The notes under the pieces: model-generated
What the model saw: the letters and a program-made list of their open reading frames with translations, nothing else
Told to the model about the DNA's origin: nothing
Databases searched by the model: none
Assembly (NCBI RefSeq): GCF_047496725.1
Contig: NC_132984.1
Location: 630,501 to 694,500 of the forward strand
Source of the DNA: Anoplolepis gracilipes
Lineage: Eukaryota; Arthropoda; Insecta; Hymenoptera; Formicidae
DNA: 64,000 nt
Reading direction: 5' to 3'
Position numbers and translations under genes: made by a program
Part shown: one piece after another, positions 23,593 to 36,400 of the stretch
How positions within the stretch are numbered: position 1 is the stretch's first letter
Layout: the number at the start of each line of letters is the position of its first letter

Positions 23593-26500
23593 TCATTTGC
23601 CCATCCCGACCAGAGCCTCATCCATGAGCTCGTCGTCGGTGATGCAGGGCGATGCGGAAGAATGGGGGGAAGGCGGAATGACGCGGGGACTCGGGGCCGG
23701 GCTCTTGACGATGTGCACGCTAACGGACGGACTGGCGGCGGGCGGGAAGGGAGCCGGCAAGGGCGGCGGGGGCGGGGGCGGGGGCGGCGGGGGTGGCGGC
23801 GTGTTGCGACGCACCACCGGGGCCGCCTGGGACATGGCCCGCTCCGGTATCGTCGTCAGATGAGTCAGGGACGACGGGATGCCGTGGCTGGCCTTGGTCA
23901 TCGGGTCCTTGCTCGCCGTGGAAAAGTCCAGCAGCATCTCCGTGGCCATCGCTGCCGCGGCCGCTGCCGCTTCCTGTTCGTCGGCACCGTCGGTTGACGT
24001 CATGACAACGCCAGGATTATCGTCGGGGACGGTTGCGACGGCGGTCAACGACGAGAAGATGGACGAGGATGAGGAGGACGAGGACGACGCGCCGCACGTC
24101 GTCTGCTGCGGCTTCTTCTCCTCGGTGATTTTGTTGTACTTGACTTGCAGAGCCGTCTGCTCGAATGATTTGGTGCTCAGATTTAAACTCTCGGTGATGA
24201 TGGAACTGCTGCTCGACGATAGGCTCGAGCCGCTGGAGACGCTGGAACTTGGCGCGTAAGACTTGGTGGACGCAGACAATTGATCGGGAATGTTGCTCTT
24301 GGATAGAATTCCACCCCCGCTGCCGTTCGCGTCGTCCATCTTGGCGAGAAGGTACGGCTGACCGGTCGACGTCTGCCTCATTCCAAGCTCCTTGCAGGAG
24401 TCGTTGCGGGACGACTCGTTGTCCACCATCGGTTGAATGCATAGATTCGTAGGCACGTCCGAGTCGATGGCTGTTTGCGGGGGTAACATGAGACCGCTGG
24501 TGTTTTCTCCGATAAGATTCAGGGACATCGCTCCAGAGGCGGTGGTGCCGATCGACAGATTGTCCGGCTTCGTCTGCGAATGGTCCCGTCTCGATTGGTC
24601 GTCCGGTAGGGACGATTTTGACGTGGAAACGTTGGACAGGCCGGCTAGCTTGCCCGAGTCCTGCTTCAGACCGTCGAGGGTTTGCTTAGTGGAATCGGCC
24701 AACATCGATGATAGCTTATCCGACGACTTCGTCTTGTCGGCGGCATCCGCGACGTTTGCGCGAGCTGACAGCTTCGGTATCTGAAATTTAGTATCTAGCT
24801 GCTTCATCAGACCCTCCATCACTAGCTGGGGCGGCAAACTCGGCGGCAGGTTGGACATGGACGCGTGCGCGGCCAGCAATTTGAAGGCGCGCTCGCTGTC
24901 GCTTTCCTCGCGCAAGGCAGACGGACTTGACTTCCTTGCATCGAGGTTCTTCGACGCGAATACTCCCTTGTCGCCGGACTTGGGGATCCTAGGTTTGTCG
25001 CGACCACGGCTCAAATCAGTCGCTACGGAACTACCCGTTTTCGGCGAACCGCTTTTCGAGGAGCCACTTTTCGACAGAGGGTTTCCTCCAGACGCTGTCA
25101 CGCCCGCCATACTCGTGCCACCGCTGGTGTTCATCGAGCTGGTTGATTTCAAACCGCCGGTAGCCAGCATCATCTTCGTGGGCAACAACTTCTGCGGAGT
25201 CTGCATCGTTTGCGGTTTTTTCGACGCCGGTCCTGAGTTTACGCCGGGCTTGAGACCCGTATGCGTCTTTGGCGAACCGTTATTGCCACCGACAATGTTG
25301 CCGGATGACGACAACGATGACGAGGAAGTCATGGACGAGGAGGAAGTGCCCGAAGAGGTCGCAGCCGCCATCGTACCCGACGACGAGGATGACGATGACA
25401 GCTTCTGATTAGCGGTCGACTGTTTCGAGTCCTTGGTGCGGGTTTTGTTAATGGTGATCTTGATGCCGTCCGAGCTGTGCTTCACCATGTATTCGGATGC
25501 GGGATTCTTTGTGTCCGCGGACGACGTCTTGGCCACGCAAGAGGACTTGCCTCCCTCGGCGACGGTCTTGTTGCCGCTCGACGAACTGCCGCCGATACTC
25601 TTCTCTTTTTGTCCGCTCATTCCCCCACTACCGCTACTTCCAAGACTAGTAGACGCGCTGCCCTTTACGTTACCACTGCCGTTACCGCAACCGTCGGGCT
25701 CGGTGCAGTGCTGCGCGTTCTTCAGCTTGTCGATCACGGCATTGAGAGAGCTCTTACGATTCCGCGCTTGCTGGGCCGCGATCGCGGACTTGCTCGCCGC
25801 GTCAGCCTGCCCGGAAGGCGGGGTGTTGCCACCGCTGTTGCCAGCGGACGGTAGAGAAGAAACCTGGGCGATTTCGCCGGGTGGAATCATCTCCAGTTGC
25901 TTTAATTTCACGCTGGATGATGACGACTTGGTCTTAGGACTCTGATGGCCGCTGGCCGAGCTACTGGATGATGACCCAACGGACGATGCTCGTCTCTCCT
26001 TATCTCCACGACTGGAAGAATCTTTGCTAGAGGATGAAGATGAGGAGGACTTGATTTTGGACGGAGTCGCCGTCGCGTCGGAAGAACCGCCGCTCTTGGA
26101 CGGCGAGTTTGTCGCCGACTTCAGGGCGGACATACTGGGTTTGCCACTGCTAGCGGCTGAACTCCCGTGTTTCGGAGATGAGATACTACCATGTTTCGGG
26201 CTTGCATTTGCCGGTACCGGCACAGACACCGCGACGGATGGTACTGTGTTAGGTATCGTGGACACGGACAGCGACATTGGGACCGACATTGGTACCACCG
26301 GTACCACGTTCGACGTATTGTGCTTTGGACTGCTGCTGTAGACGGGCGAATGCTTCGGGCTCTGCACCGATTTGCCGGCGCAGGCTGCCACAGATGCCGA
26401 CTGGCTCGCCTTCAAAGTAGGACTGGATTTACTTACAAGCGTGGCCAATGAGCTGGAATGTGTCGGCGACGGGCTAAACTTTCTCACCGCCGCGGGTGAG

Positions 26501-29500
26501 GTGGGTCGCGATGACGGGCAGCTCAGGCTACCGCTGCTAGGCGGTGATTGTTCGGTGCTCGGCTTGATGGTCACTGACACCGGTTTCGAAAGCGGATCCT
26601 GCTGCTGCTTGCCACCCGATGGAACCTTGTCCGGCGGACCCATCGGGCTGTCCTCCCGTTTACGCTTCCGCCGCTTTTCCAGCTTGTTACCGCCGCTCTT
26701 GTTATTATCCTCCGAGCTGCTCTTCCCGCTGCCACTGCTGCTACTGCTGCTGCTCTTCCCGCCGCTCTTCCGTTCGCTTCGCTGACGTTCTTCCGTCGCG
26801 GTCGTCGTTAAACCGCCGGTCTTCGTCGAAGGCGCTGGCCCAGCGATCGGTGTGATGGTGATCGAGCTTGGTAGACTGGTCTGCGATGGCGAAGAGGTGA
26901 TGGGTATGATTTCAATGCCGGGCCTCCTTTCCAAACCCATACCCGTCAATACGGAGTTATAGTTGGTAGTACTCGCTTGATCCAAGTTACCGCATGAGAT
27001 AGGGGTGATACTTACTGATGGTGGCACCGGAAGACCCTTGTTACTATTATTCGTATTCGTCGACGTCTCGTCGACGAATATGTTTGTCGGACTCGACTTC
27101 TTCTCCTCGCTACCGCCGCTACTCCGGCTCTTCTTCGACTTGCGCGTCGACGAGGACTCGCGTGTCTTTGTTAACTCTTCCATCTCCTGCTGCTGCTGCT
27201 GTTCTGCGCTACTGTGCTGCACCTCCATGATCTCGCTGTCTCTCTCCGAGTTATCGAGATCATAATCTGAGGCACTTTTATCAGTACCGAGTATATCGGT
27301 AGTATCCAGATTCGAGAAATCCATACCGCTCGCCAAACTGGTAGCTGAGGTCGGCGTGGACGTTCTCGTCTCTGACGTGAGATTCTCCCTGCCGCCCGTG
27401 GGAGTTCCCAGCGGCGTCGAGTTCTCCGAGCTTGAGCTCTCTAGTAAAATTTCCGCACCAGTGCCACTATCTCCGCTTCCACCGTCACCCTTTCGCTTCG
27501 GACTACGCCAGAGACCGTCCGTACCGGTCTTCCTTTTTCGTGTCTTCTTGCTGCGATCGTTCGAATTTGAATTACCTGTACTTAGAGAATTCTTCGCCTG
27601 TCCCAGCAATGCGCCCAACTGTAACGGGTTTAACATGGAAGCGCTGGCGTTGTTTGCACCAGCGGTGCTTAGCGTCATCGTCGTCGTATCGGATTGGCCG
27701 GAATACGACGGAAAACCGATACTATTTTCCGTTCCGGCATCTAAAAAAGACTGCTGTTGCTGTTGTTGCTGTAATTGATGCGACGACTGTTGTTGTTGTT
27801 GTTGTGTCTGTCTGCCACCCATGCACCCGTTGCTACCGTTGTTCAAGCCGGACTCTTGCTTCACCTTCGTCTCGCCATTCGTAAAGTCTGGCATGCCAGA
27901 CGCGGTGCCGTTCTGTCCAGTTTGGTCCTTACCGCCGGACCCTAGATTGAGATTATAGCTTCCGTTGCCGCTACCGCTGCCACCGGTTAGATTGTTCATT
28001 ACCGCGGGCAGGGAACGACCCTCCCAGATCTTCAACAACGTTCGCATAGTCAATGGTATGCTAAGGCAGCGTTGTAGCACCCTCCCGCTGACATCCGACG
28101 TTTGTTCTGCATTCGTCGTCATGCTTACACCATACAACCGACACTTGAGCGCTGATATATCTGTCAGGTCCAGCTCAGCAGTAGCCATCGTCTCTTCGTA
28201 TGGATGCTCCACACTCACGCTGATGTGCTGCCAAGAAAGGGCGCTTACTTCGAGTATGGTTGTATGTTCGGGATCTTGGCGTGCCATGGGTCGTACGCAG
28301 CTCGCGATCAAGCAATTGAATAGCGCCTGTTGTCGTAGATATACCAGGATCTGTGGCACGTGCGCAGGATGCGTGAACGGAATGCTGCACACCAGCACAC
28401 CTTCCATGTTTTTGTTCTCTGTCATAAAGTAGCAGTGCTGTTGATCCGACAAGGTCTGAAAGTGAAAAAAACAATAAAAATTGTATAACGTGTATATATT
28501 TTTAAAGATATAAATTATATTAAACGTAATATTTGTTTTTCATTATACAAAATTATTAGATTTCTCATAAAAAAAGAAATAAAAAATGCATAATATAAAA
28601 TTTTTTGTACAAGACTTATATTGTTCGACATAGCGCATATTTTCTTTATTATATTATGCTAATGGATAAAAAATATTCGTTAATTCGTCTTAAATAAATA
28701 AAAAATGTCATTTTCTTAAAAATCTGAATTTAAAGTTTCAAATTTTTTTATTGATTTATTAGTTGTTACAGTAAAAGTCATTAAATAGTAATTTTTAAAT
28801 CACTAATAATTTTGTAATAGAATAGAATATAAAATATCAGAAAAAATATATATATTTAAATATAAAATTCTATAAAATATAATAATGCATGTATAAAATA
28901 TTAATAATTTTACAACCGCAAGAATCATATTTTTATAAAATTGTAGAAAATTTTATAGAATCATCAAATTTAATTGCTTTTATTTTATAATTGCATTTGT
29001 TTTATATTTTATATTAAAAACAATACATGTTTACAAAACTTGCCACTTACCACATATAAACCCCTGTTATTGCGACAGTCTAGTTGACCATCACTTGCAT
29101 GCTGTATTATCAGGCTAAGCATCGGATGTGGCGTGGAGATATCACTACATTCGAGCTCCGTGACTTTCTGTATTCTTTTCACCAGCTCCATGCAGATTGG
29201 TATTTTCTTGCCGAGTTTCAGCACGAAGCAGGCGGGTAACATGGAGGAATTTGTACTGGTCAACGGAGCGTATGAAGGTGTACTAGAAGAGGTAGCAATG
29301 TTAACGACATGAATTTATAATTGCAACTAAGTAAAAGAAGGATATAATATAGCAAATGGAAAAACATATAAAAAATGAGTAATCAACATATGAAATTATT
29401 GCTACATATGACTATGATATGATATCATTATACAAGAAAAAATAAATAAATAAATATAAAATAAAATGCAGTTTCATTCCACATACCTTTTGCCTGTTGG

Positions 29501-31876
29501 ACTTCTATTTACAGTTATGATACTGGATGTAGGTAACTTGTGACCCATCGAACCTTCCATACAAACTGTTACCGAATGACCAATTTTCCGTTTAACGATG
29601 ACATCGGGATTCAAAGGGTCATAAGTTCGATTCTCTTCGTCAATCAAGTCGTATGGCGAGACAAAATACGTCAATTTCATCGGGTGGCCCCCTCTCCTTC
29701 TCTCCAGAATTCCTAGGCAATGACAAAAAAACGTATATATGTATGCACTTGCACATCAATAATAAATAATAGTTTTCTTAATTTTATCTGCGAAATATAA
29801 ATTATACAGAAGTCGATATGTAATAAATAGCACACTAACCGACAGGACTCTTGTGAACCAGGTTAAATGGCTCCTTCATAAACGTTTGCAACTGTGCTAG
29901 AACACCTAGATCAGCCTCAAGAGATTGCAGAGCGCTGAATGCCTTGCATTTTACTTTCTTATCGGCGTTCAGCTGATATATCGACGCTAATCCTTCTAGC
30001 TGCGTGGTGAAATCGACAAAGTCGCCCCGCGACAAAGCCGACGCAAGTGCTTCGCAGCTCTGCAAAAACAATTTTCAATAAACGGATTATCAATAAAAAC
30101 GCCTAACAAAAAAAAAAAGAGTCACAATAGTAACATCCATTGTGCTCACCTGTTGCTCGCTCTTTCCCTCATGATGGATCTTGACATCTCTAACAAGTCC
30201 TGACGGCTCCAACAAAACCTCCAAGAAGAACATGTCGGAGGATATGAATATTTCTGTCCCTGGAGGACCAGACATCATGAACTTTAATCTGTGTAATAAG
30301 ATAATGTGTAAGCTCAATTTATGTACACAATTGCTTAAAAAAATATAAATGATAAATAAAAATAAAAATATATTATACATATACATTAAGGTAATAATTA
30401 TTATTAAAGTAATATTTTAATTGCTACTTATATAAATGAAAATATCTAGTTTTCATATAACACTATTAATGAAATTTGCATGATTAATAAAGTATAACAA
30501 TGTAAAATAATAAATATTAAGTAAATATAAAAATAAAAAAAAAAAAAAAATAGAATTAGTAATTAAAAAAAAAAACAATGTGTGTTGTTATTTAAATAAT
30601 AATGTACATATAATGTATATTGTTATTTAAATGAATAGGTACACACCCTAACTGTCTTGCTAAGCTTTCTAGGCGTTCCACCATGGACTGGAAGGAAGAG
30701 ACTTTAATAGAATGTTGTAGGGTATCTAAACATTTCTGCAACTGATTCCTCTCCATGCTGTCAATTACGAATCGCTTATCCTGTTTTTATGAAAAAAATT
30801 TAATATATATTTGCATCTACAGTTTTCAAGTAACAAGAAGTCACTCACCATGGCCATACGCATGTTCTTGGCCGTCTCCACCAAAGGCTTAAACGTGGAG
30901 GCCTTGGAACGCAATTTCTCCATCAACAGTTCCATTTGCCACTCCTTACCCTTGTCAAAGGAGGTGGGTGTACCTCCAGTAGAGGACTGCCCCACTGTAT
31001 AAAACAAGTTTAATTTATTATAATTTATTTCCCTCGCATAAAAGATATATCATGAGAATCAATTTACATATTTTCTTCTGATAATAATTCGAGAAATTAT
31101 TCAGAGACAAATAGAAAAAAATTATTACGTAAAATAAATATAAATTAGAATCTAACATTATAACAAAACTTTGGATAACATTTTAAGCAAATTAAATGAA
31201 CAAATAAAATTAAATTAAAATAAAATTTTCAAACAATGTTATTATGTTGCTATTAATATATATTTTTTTAGTCACAGAAAGACATTTGATAAATTAATTA
31301 TTATTAGTATTAATATTACTATTTGATAAAATATTAATATTTGTTAATCGAAATTGAAGAAACATTTCAAATAAAATTTCAAATAAACATTTTTTACTAA
31401 TAATTCATATTACTTCCTGACTAGTAGTATGGTATCTATCGGTGTCGAATTACCAAACATATAGATGAATCGATTTTTAACGAAAACAGATTATAATTAG
31501 TGCACTGAGAACCAGAGAAAAAAAAGTTGACATTTATTTTTAAAGAAATTTCAAATTATTGAGAAAAAATGTGGAACAAAATATGAAAAAAAATCCAGAA
31601 AAATTGTAAAAATTCCTGACTTTTTTTCCCTGACATTTCGAGATTTATAAAATCTCCTGATAATTCCCGGAAATTTTCCAAACTCTTCCCCGACCGCTGG
31701 ACACCCTGTAAATACACTGTGCGTTATGTTGCAAATATAAATGTCTCGTTAGCGGAACGAATAAGTTGCTCGACGATCGTTCGATTTAAATTTTACGAGT
31801 GTTTTTCGGGAATGATTTCGGTGGAGAAAGAAGAATTTCCCTCACCGTGGGGCTTCTGCCCGTTGGTCGCATCCAT
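23593..31876 (-). CDS. MED1: Mediator complex subunit 1 (MED1/TRAP220), 8 exons, 1996 aa
   Basis: Coding exons on the reverse strand: 31876-31846, 30994-30849, 30780-30647, 30288-30150, 30059-29840, 29712-29487, 29282-29051, 28455-23593; phases close exactly. MED1 is a Mediator middle-module subunit that links nuclear receptors and other activators to RNA polymerase II. Recognition rests on the conserved N-terminal ~480 residues: the segments starting KGKEWQMELLMEKLRSK, KFMMSGPPGTEIFIS, MKLTYFVSPYDLID and LPACFVLKLGKKIP. The last exon is very large. Its product is a low-complexity tail rich in Ser, Gly, Lys and Gln. It includes poly-Gln (about 592-611), an LxxLL-type motif LGALL (about 656-660), a basic nuclear-localisation-like stretch RSKKTRKRK, and a proline run near the C-terminus. 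Insect MED1 proteins are typically long with disordered tails. The start ATG lies in a GC-rich promoter segment. Confidence 0.94.
23757..23803 (+). other. G-rich tract opposite the MED1 proline run
   Basis: On the plus strand there are many G-runs (GGCGGGGGCGGGGGC pattern). On the coding strand these give about 14 consecutive prolines. The pattern of four or more G-tracts of at least three with short spacers fits G-quadruplex potential on the template strand of MED1. Confidence 0.6.
31560..31712 (-). mobile_element. Degenerate interspersed element in MED1 intron 1
   Basis: On the reverse strand the segment starts ACAGGGTGTCCAGCGG and continues GGGGAAGAGTTTGGAAAA into an AT-rich body. The terminus resembles other GGGTGT ends in this window. 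Its other end is unclear. Confidence 0.4.
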
Positions 31877-32240
31877 GTGCCGTGTCTACGGTTGACACGA
31901 ATGTCGCTCGCAACGTTTGCGCTCCCTCCAGACCAGTGCACGCTATCGCGGCGTCGCGACGTTGTACGACGCTTCCTCGATCATCGTGCGCGAAGCTGAA
32001 GCGGCTACACGACCGCCACCCGCCACCCGCGACCCGCGACCCTCGGTCGCGACTGGCTCGAACTCACTCTCTATATTGGTCAACAATTCAGTCTCGTCCA
32101 AGTCACATCGATGTTTTCTTCCTCGCGACTGCTCCGAAGTGCGGAGACTCCGCTCTCCGCTCCGCGGGACCTTCTTACCCGACCCAACCCAACCCAACCC
32201 AACCCAAACCTAACCTCACGCGCGCCATCAGATAACGCGT
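31877..32240 (-). promoter_or_regulatory. CpG-rich promoter region of MED1
   Basis: GC- and CpG-rich sequence lies directly upstream of the MED1 start codon and contains a run of five CCCAA pentamers (32183-32207). No TATA box is evident at a suitable distance, as expected for a broadly expressed gene. The transcription start cannot be fixed from sequence. Confidence 0.55.
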
Positions 32241-32276
32241 CAGTTGGACAGTTGCTGCAAAGATCCTTAAGAATAA

Positions 32277-32429
32277 AAGGTGCCTTTTCATGCTGACGCT
32301 TGACGCTCATTTTCAGCGTCATAAGATATCACGTGACCAAAAATAAAAATACCAATTCGTCAATTTTGATCACGTAATCTGTTTTGACGCCAAAAATGAC
32401 CGTCGAGCGTCAGCATGAAAAGGCACCTT
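32277..32429. mobile_element. 153-bp foldback element just upstream of MED1
   Basis: The left end AAGGTGCCTTTTCATGCTGA is exactly inverted at the right end. The perfect part is 23 bp and the arms remain complementary with mismatches to about 65 bp, so nearly the whole element folds on itself. A CCTTAAGA-ATAAAAG-like direct repeat overlaps both borders (about 32265-32279 and 32426-32441), suggesting a target duplication. Confidence 0.8.
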
Positions 32430-33473
32430 AAGAGATAAAAGTGCTTCTATCGGTTTTGTTTACCTTTTTTTCCTATCTTGTATATAATTTGATGTATCAA
32501 ATTGTAAATATAATTACATATATATATATAAATGATACGAATGAGATAAAATTTATATTAAATCAGAATTAATCACTTGTACATACATCATTTTCTTATC
32601 TTGACTTTTATAAATTAAGTTCCCTTTCTGACAATGCATATTTTTACATTTTTCATGCTGATCAAGTTAATTTGTTTTACATATCTCATTTTACACAAAG
32701 TCTTTATTATACATACATAGTAATAAAAAAAAAAAAAAAAAAAAATGCATACAAAAATAATCTCAGTATACAATGTCATTTTATATACACTTAAGTAAAA
32801 TCGCAAAAGCGCAATATTTAATATTTTTTTTATAGCTATGTCTAATAACAAACAGGACGGCGCGTATCACACGCTAACATCGCGTTCATTCTGTCATCTA
32901 TAAAGATAAAACGCGGTGTAGCTTAAAAATCGTGGATAAAAAGTTAAATGTGTGACTAATTAATGAGTGAAGTAATATACTGCGGTATATTTGTACTATG
33001 GTGTATTGTTTTCAACTCTTTCAGCTGCGTTTAATCTTTTTCCTGATTTACTTTCAGATACGCGTGCAAAAAATGCATATATTTTCATTAAAAAAAAAAA
33101 AAAAAAAAAAAAAAAGATATCTAATATTCTCTGAGATGTAAGATTAATTCTATTGCATGTCTCCTGATCTTATTTTACAAAAAGTTCCTAAAACTCCTAA
33201 AAAATACTTAAAACATAAATGAAAAATACTTGAGCAAGAGAAAACTGAGCTGCCATTCAAAACTACTCTAAATACATATAATATAAAAGATTGAAGAATC
33301 ATTTGTCATTAAATTTTTCGTACTTGACAAAAAGCAACCAATTAATTTTACAAGATGCGAATTAAAAATTAATCGCTATACAATAAATGATAAAAATATT
33401 TTATAAAAATAAACTTCCAATTTTTGATTATAAAAGTTTCAATAAGCTTCGCTTGTATCAAAAGAGCCATTTA
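32430..33473. other. Spacer between XKR 3' end and MED1 5' end
   Basis: AT-rich with poly(A) runs (about 33090-33114 and 32728-32745). A reverse-strand AATAAA at 32703-32708 could end the XKR transcript about 770 nt after its stop codon. No supported gene. Confidence 0.5.
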
Positions 33474-36400
33474 CTATAAATTTTTGGTGCTTGGATGAAA
33501 GGATATACGTTTGTTCCAGAGTTTCGGAACCGGTGAGAGAACCTGTTCCAGAAATAAATGTCTCTTCTCCTTGAGATTAAAACGCATACTACACAACGAT
33601 CTGTCGTTCTTATCGTCTCTTTCTATGGTCCAAGCACATCTGTCATGACTATCACTATTATCATACATCATATTGTTAATCCGCCTAATGTTATTGTTCG
33701 ACGTAATCGGCGCCAGATTCTCCTTGTCCGGCGATTTCTCCGATATCGTAGGAAGATTATTTCTCTTGGCGATTTCCGTCTCTGTAGTTTTCTCGTCGGC
33801 GAACTGGGCCTGGCATGGATTCTCACTGTTCTCGACAGACACCAGAGGACTCATCTCGACATACAAATCGCTTTCATTCGTGTTGAAAACTTCCGTACAA
33901 TTTGTGAACGTTACCTGTCGTATCAACTTGTTCACTGTACTGCCGAGAATCGGCGATTCCGACAGAATGGCGTCTATGAGAGGCGTCGGCTTGACGCATC
34001 CTATCGTATTACTGCACCGAATAAACTCCCTGAACACATCTATCTTGCGTTTCTCGACGTCCCGTGCAGTCAAATCGACCGGACTGACTGTCGTCGACGT
34101 ATTCTTGAGATCGTTGTCGAACAACACTTGGGCGAAACGCGCTCGTGCCATCAAGTTTTTGGGATTTAGATCCTCCCATTGTGTCTCGGTGATGTGATAG
34201 ACGTGTCGCGGCGAGTTCTCTGCCGTGTATCGCCTGATTTGATCTATCGTACTTACAAGGGTGCTCGCAGAATCGCGCGATGATTCTATTCCGTGTGAAA
34301 ATTTACTCTCGTCCGACGAATCGTCGCGTTCTTCCAATATCGTATCCAACGCAAGCATGCCACCCCGATCGTCAATCACCACCGGTTTGGCAATGTACAG
34401 ACTGGCGTTCCGATCGTCCACAGCAGATGCGGAGAACGCGTTGTCACTATAAGACGATTTAGATTCCTCTTTAGATTCTACCAGATCGTAAGTCAGGGCA
34501 TCCGCATAATCGTCTTGCTTCAACGTCCCTCGCGAAATCATGCCGTCGGAATATTCTGAACTATACGTCGTGCCGGTTGTACTCGTCAAAGTATCTCGCC
34601 GACGATCACGTACTACGCTGTCATCGTGGATGTACGTCTCAATGTCCGTGTAACCTTTCCAGCTGCGGATGCACCACGGCGGCCGGGCAATCCCCAGTGG
34701 ACATACGTTCTCATAATCATGGATCGACGTCACACAACTCATTGTCTCGTCCCGCTGTTGCTGCAGGAAAAAGAATATAAGTGAAAAAAATTGTACAATG
34801 TGCATCATAATATATAATTAATAAATATACAAGTATAATAAATAAAAAATCACCCATAAAATTAAAAATAATAAATTTAACAGGTTCTTGATTACCTTTT
34901 CTATATCGAATATCCTGCTACTCTCTAATGGCGTTGGGGTCGTTAATTTTCCTCTGTTTTTAATAACGTCTAACGCGCCGATCACTTTGCTGGAGCAGGA
35001 ATTGAACGAAAAAGAATTATTCCGCTCGGAGTTGTCGAGCTTGTCAAGCTGATCGAGCAGATCAATGCTCAATATATCCGGTGCGTGCCAGTCCAATTGC
35101 GGCGTAATATCATGCTCGTAAATGCCGTGGCGTTTACGAGATGAGTCTATATCGAGCAAGCCTGGATACAGAGGTGCCGGGCTGCCGGTGAGCGTGTTAT
35201 CCGGATTATCATTCGAAGCAATCTCCTCCTTGTGCTTGCTCCCGACGCGACTGTGCGGCCTCTCGCATTCGGTAGAAACGCGCACGACGCTCGCGTTGGA
35301 CTCGTTCTCCGAATTATAATTGCGATTCACGATTCCTTCCTCCGCGCAATCAGAAATTTGCACTATATTTGTCAACAGGGACTGTTTATCAGTGGCCATC
35401 TCCCCTTCCTCTTTCCTCGGTGAAATGTCAATGGAGTGATGCAACGACACTAGCGAGCCGCGATGAAACAGCTTGAGGGACTTACTGGGAGTCTCGGTTT
35501 TGGCAGTATTCGTAGCGTGCTCGTTGATACTCTGGGAAACGTTGTTCGTCATCGTCATCCTCGACGGATGAAACTTGCCGTAGTACAACGACATGCTCGT
35601 CAAACCAACGAGCATACTGCCGGCTATCACAGACGCTATCGCGATCATAATATCACTCGCGATCGTGTCCTTAAAATGCAACGCGTACATCGTCAGAAGA
35701 ATCAAGTTCTGTGCCACGATCACCGTATAAAAGACGAGTACGCGGTAACGCGATCTACCCTCGCGCAAGTTGAAAAAATCGAAGCAATAGATCAGTCCGA
35801 TGATGCAGTTGTAGATGCGCTCCTCCCACACAGTCGGACAAAACTCTGTCTTCTGCAAGATCACCCAGATGGTCATAAATAACCAATGCAGACCTGTAAG
35901 ATACAATAATGTAATTCAGTTTTTTTTTTACATTGAAACATTTATCAATTCAATGTGTGTCAATTTACACACAGCAGACTCTACTAAAACTTTATTTCTT
36001 ACAGAAATTAACTTGCACCATTTTTCATCCTTTATTTTGACGCAAGTAGCAATTTTTTAACAAATGATATAACTATTTTAGATTTCTTATTTTTTATTAT
36101 ATTTATATATTATGCACACAAACTTTTGCCTCTTGTTAGTTATTATTTCTATCAGAGAAACTTACCCAGAAACAAGAAGAACCATGCTCTCAAGAAAACG
36201 GCAGCCAACACGAGAACCCCGATTCTGGACAGCAACATACCACCGCGCCACAGAGCCTGAAGAACGAGAGCGACCCAGGTCGCATTTCTGCGCTCGCGAT
36301 TGATATTGTGCATGGCTCTAATGTACGTACTCACGGCCCACGTCAGGGAGCAGAAGGAAGCTACGGTCGAAACGCCTGTGAAATAAAAAAACCTATCACA

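Noticed and set aside
23597..28432. Many open frames of 60-185 codons on the plus strand opposite MED1
   Set aside because: They are antisense shadows of a GC-rich, low-complexity exon whose codon pattern keeps the reverse frames open; none has splice logic or family resemblance.
32183..32213. CCCAA repeats followed by CCTAACC, reminiscent of insect telomeric TTAGG
   Set aside because: The unit is CCCAA, not CCTAA, and only five copies occur in a promoter; it is a simple repeat.
33558..34197. Plus-strand frames of 203 and 174 codons opposite the last XKR exon
   Set aside because: Antisense shadows; the minus frame joins in phase to five other XKR exons.
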